This document shows, one piece after another, positions 61,736-64,000 of a stretch of 64,000 nucleotides of DNA. The first letter of the stretch is position 1. Every line of letters starts with the position of its first letter. Under the pieces are notes generated by a model. That model did no database searches and was not told the origin of the DNA. It saw nothing but the letters and a program-made list of their open reading frames with translations. The stretch lies in the NCBI GenBank assembly GCA_963783145.1, contig CAWAMM010000007.1, forward strand, positions 839,776 through 903,775. Direction: 5' to 3'. The position numbers and the translations under genes are program-made. The stretch comes from DATGKG01 sp963783145. Its GTDB lineage: Bacteria > Desulfobacterota > Binatia > Binatales > Binataceae.

Positions 61736-62620
61736 TCAGGTGGCATAGGCCTGACTCATCGCGCTACCAACCGTGGCGCGCAACCGCTCGGGCAGTGCCT
61801 CAGTCACGTGACGCTTCTTGTGCGCGCGGCAGCGTTGAATCAGCGCATGCGATCCAAACACCTCAACCACCGCCTTGTGGAGCGCCTTGGCCCCGTCGAT
61901 TACGACCAGGCGCGAACACTCGGGGTCTAACCCGCGTTCCACCAATTCGCCGAGGAGGGCTCGCACCGCAGCGACATTTTTCGGTTGCGCCCCACGCAGT
62001 CCCAGGACGTGCTTGGTGCCGCGATCATCAACTCCCACCGCCGCCAGCACCACATGCTCGGCGAAGTGCACGCCATCGATTAGCAAGGCCACCAACGGGA
62101 GCTTGCGCAGTTCGCGGCTCATCAACTCCGCCAACTTGCGCTCGGTGCCATAGACGAAGCGCTCGCTCACCGCGCTCTTGCTGGTGCCCCGCGTTGTGAT
62201 TGCTTCCGGTAAGGGTTCCAGCGAGCGCGCGTAGCGCCGGGTCGATACTCCTAACACCATCTGCTCGACCGCGCGCTGCTGCAGCGGATCGCGCGCACTC
62301 CATTCCTGCCAACTCGGTAGCTTGAGTTCGTGACCTTCCGCGCTGCGCACCCGTGGCCGGTTTATCGCGACTCGCCTTCCACCCAGCACCAGCGAGCTGG
62401 CGACGTGACCCGCACGCGACGCCTCGCGATCGACCAAATGCGCGTAACGCTCTCCGCACAAAGCCACGCGCTCGGCTTGTAACACTTCATCCACGCACGC
62501 CAGCCCGGCTCCGATCACGGTCTCGTACAGCGCCTCGCGGACCAGTCCCGGTAACCGTAACCATAGCTGTCCCGTGCTTGCGGCTTTCCTTCCCTCCGTG
62601 CTCTTGGCACTCTTGCTCAT
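61736..62620 (-). pseudogene. IS256-family transposase, 3'-truncated
   Basis: From the ATG at 62620 (GGAGGAGG upstream) the frame encodes a mutator/IS256 transposase with two of the three catalytic carboxylates: LLIDGVHF and VVIDGAKAL. QRCRAHKKRHVTEALP follows. It stops after AMSQAYAT, before the region that would hold the catalytic Glu (about 100 residues missing). The stop coincides with the junction to the STAND remnant, so the element was cut there. A CCCGATC-TTCT-GATCGGG hairpin (62644-62661) lies just upstream. Confidence 0.8.
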
Positions 62621-62999
62621 GGCGGCCTCCTCCTCTTTCCCAACCCGATCTTCTGATCGGGCGAGCTGTGCCGCCACTCAAATCTCAACAACCTTCAGGA
62701 CATCGCCGGCTCGCCGCCAATCACCCGAAGCGCAAATTCCTCCCAGCTATTTCGAGAAGCAGAATTTTGATGATTTGCGAAATATGTGGGCATGTCGCTG
62801 TGCTTATCCGCAGGGGACCCACGTTTGGCAAACTAGATACCGTCCTGGTGATAAGCTCTTTCATAGTCGAGTCTCGCGGCAGGTTGAGGGTTGAGGAAGG
62901 GCACGAAGGGACGTCGGTATTTTGCCACCGAGTAGATGGCCGCCAATGGGTAAATGATCGAGGCCGCTTAAGGGTCCGAAGTCGAAATCGCATTTCCAG
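62621..62999. other. IS flank, no assignable gene
   Basis: About 380 bp upstream of the IS256 transposase start. It contains a perfect 7-bp hairpin (62644-62661), probably part of the element's end. No coding frame here shows a protein-like pattern. Confidence 0.4.
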
Positions 63000-63309
63000 G
63001 CGATGTACTCCCGCTACTTCAATCCGAAAGGAGATCGCGCAGCCGGCGCGCGCGGTTGCGGATGCGGCGCTGACGCCAGATGCGAAGATAGCCGAGCTCG
63101 AAGGTCTGATGGTGGGTACAGTAGCAATCGCTGATGGCATCACGCAGCCGCTGTTGCGGCTGACGGCATCGCAGGCCGATCGGTCCTTCATCTGTTCGCA
63201 TCTGAAGAACGTGGGCTTCGCGCAGGTATATGGCTCGAATCATTTCCCCCACTTCGAACGGACGGCGCAGGCCCAGACCGTGATCGAAACTTTTTTGTCG
63301 TGGCTATGA
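63000..63309 (+). pseudogene. C-terminal fragment of an unrecognised protein
   Basis: The frame ending with TGA at 63309 has protein-like composition from KEIAQPARAVADAALTPDAK to QTVIETFLSWL, with a HFPHFE motif near the end. The upstream part of the frame is shared with the IS256 region and is not natural, so only a C-terminal piece of a gene seems to remain. I do not recognise the family. Confidence 0.3.
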
Positions 63310-63472
63310 TGGTCCGATCCGCGCACGTTCGGTTCGTTGACAGCTAAGCGCCGTGAGCGGAGGGTCTTATCGAATCGGCGAGACCGCATACGGCGGGCGC
63401 TATGGATGCTGGTGGCCTTACCCCTCCAAGTATCCCAGCGATGAGTTAGTTTCTGCCGGAAAGGAAGGCAGA

Positions 63473-64000
63473 CACAAAACGAGCGCGGTTCAGTGAAGAG
63501 CAGATCATCAGCATCCTGAAAGAGGCGGAGGCCGGCGCGAAGGTGACGGAACTGTGCCGTCGCCACGGGATCTCGGACGCGACCTTCTAGGTCTGGCGCA
63601 ACAAGTACGGCGGACTGGAAGCCTCGGAGATGCGGCGTCTGCGCCGACTCGAGGAAGAGAACCGGCGGCTGAAAGGGATCGTGGCCGACCAGGCACTCGA
63701 CATCCGGGTGCCCAAGGACGTGCTGGCAAAAAACGGCTACGGCCCGCGGTGAAGCGAGAGATGGTAGCGGAAGTGCTGGCGAACCATCATCTGTCGCAGC
63801 GTCGCCTGCGGGCTGAGCGGAATTACGCGACGCACGTTTGGCTGGCAGCCCGGCCCAGCTCGCGACCACGAGCTGCGGCAACGGCTGCGAGCGCTAGCTG
63901 AAGCGCGCCGCCGCTGGGGCTGCCCGATGCTGTATCGAGTGCTCCGCGGCGCGAGGAGCTTGGGGTAAATCACAAACGCATCGAACGGCTCTACCAGGAG
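63473..64000 (+). mobile_element. Degenerate IS3-family element (orfA/orfB), runs off the window
   Basis: OrfA is readable as KRARFSEEQIISILKEAEAGAKVTELCRRHGISDATF, a TAG stop at 63588-63590 where Tyr is expected, then VWRNKYGGLEASEMRRLRRLEEENRRLKGIVADQALDI. OrfB begins near PAVKREMVAEVLANHHLSQRR and continues in shifted frames (PGPARDHELRQRLRALAEARRRWGCPMLYRVL, then LGVNHKRIERLYQE at the right edge). At least one nonsense codon and two or three frameshifts make it inactive. OrfA lost its ATG (ACA in its place). Confidence 0.8.

Noticed and set aside
62353..62999. 5' two-thirds of the long plus-strand frame ending at 63309
   Set aside because: It runs antisense through the IS256 transposase and is Arg/Pro/Ser-rich noise; only the last ~100 codons look like protein.
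1..64000. CRISPR arrays, rRNA and tRNA genes
   Set aside because: No regularly spaced repeats with spacers of 25-40 bp and no convincing T-loop GTTCRANYC in an intergenic region were seen by eye; a tRNAscan/Infernal run would be decisive.

Overview
The window is about 64 kb of GC-rich bacterial chromosome with dense genes and short intergenic gaps. It comes from a Gram-negative, didermic, probably soil- or sediment-living heterotroph: there are many Sec/lipobox proteins, an ExbB/ExbD system and a LolB-like lipoprotein. The trmD / PF09936-type RNA methyltransferase / rplS order, together with the mix of LLM flavin monooxygenase, ACMSD-like amidohydrolase, Rieske, phytanoyl-CoA dioxygenase and DUF29 genes, resembles deltaproteobacterial-type lineages such as Binatota/Desulfobacterota. 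That placement is inference. No rRNA, tRNA or CRISPR array was seen.

Layout. 0-6 kb: tail of a PHB-depolymerase-like esterase, an LLM flavin oxidoreductase whose 5' end looks frameshifted, and divergent glycogen phosphorylase (glgP) and phosphoglucomutase (pgm) with a GFA/CENP-V-like protein. 6-12 kb: an AlgH/YqgE protein with a signal peptide, a secreted sedolisin (S53) protease, and a MarR-leuC-leuD operon behind a near-consensus and apparently leaderless promoter with a palindromic operator. 12-16.4 kb: an oxidative-catabolism group (amidohydrolase, SnoaL-like, double cupin, Rieske oxygenase, PhyH dioxygenase), with a compound REP-like palindrome inside it. 16.5-18.7 kb: trmD, an RNA methyltransferase and rplS, with a DUF29 gene inserted. 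18.7-27.9 kb: a long minus-strand unit of TPR lipoprotein, LolB-like lipoprotein, a complete peptide ABC importer and a bactofilin. 28-33 kb: an APC permease and two divergent GT39-type membrane glycosyltransferases. 32.8-36.5 kb: a minus-strand run of lipoprotein, SDR, LMW phosphatase, CoA-binding protein, Nudix hydrolase and a ParE-type toxin-antitoxin pair.

36.6-40.7 kb holds two of the more interesting items. The first is a probable unannotated ~185-nt small RNA on the minus strand (perfect TATAAT -10, long-range stem, hairpin plus T7 terminator). The second is an ExbB-ExbD-ExbD cassette whose 'TonB' is replaced by a two-TM protein ending in a von Willebrand A domain.

40.8-51.3 kb looks like a small regulon. 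Two large paralogous STAND-type proteins share an AAA-TPR body. One carries an OmpR/PhoB-type DNA-binding domain, the other a zinc ribbon plus class III cyclase. Two intergenic regions, upstream of a cupredoxin/di-heme cytochrome peroxidase pair and upstream of a GST/cyclase operon, each carry three GTTCAG repeats at exact 11-bp period followed after exactly 10 nt by TTGGCG, in the same orientation to the downstream gene. This is the geometry expected of a PhoB/OmpR-type operator.

51.5-57.1 kb is a membrane-lipid block: two acyl desaturases, PssA, PlsC and a cyclic-nucleotide-domain patatin phospholipase. From 57.4 kb on, gene content thins out and mobile-element debris accumulates: a truncated IS110 abutting an arylsulfatase remnant, a truncated IS256 abutting a remnant of the same STAND family, and a degenerate IS3 element running off the right edge.
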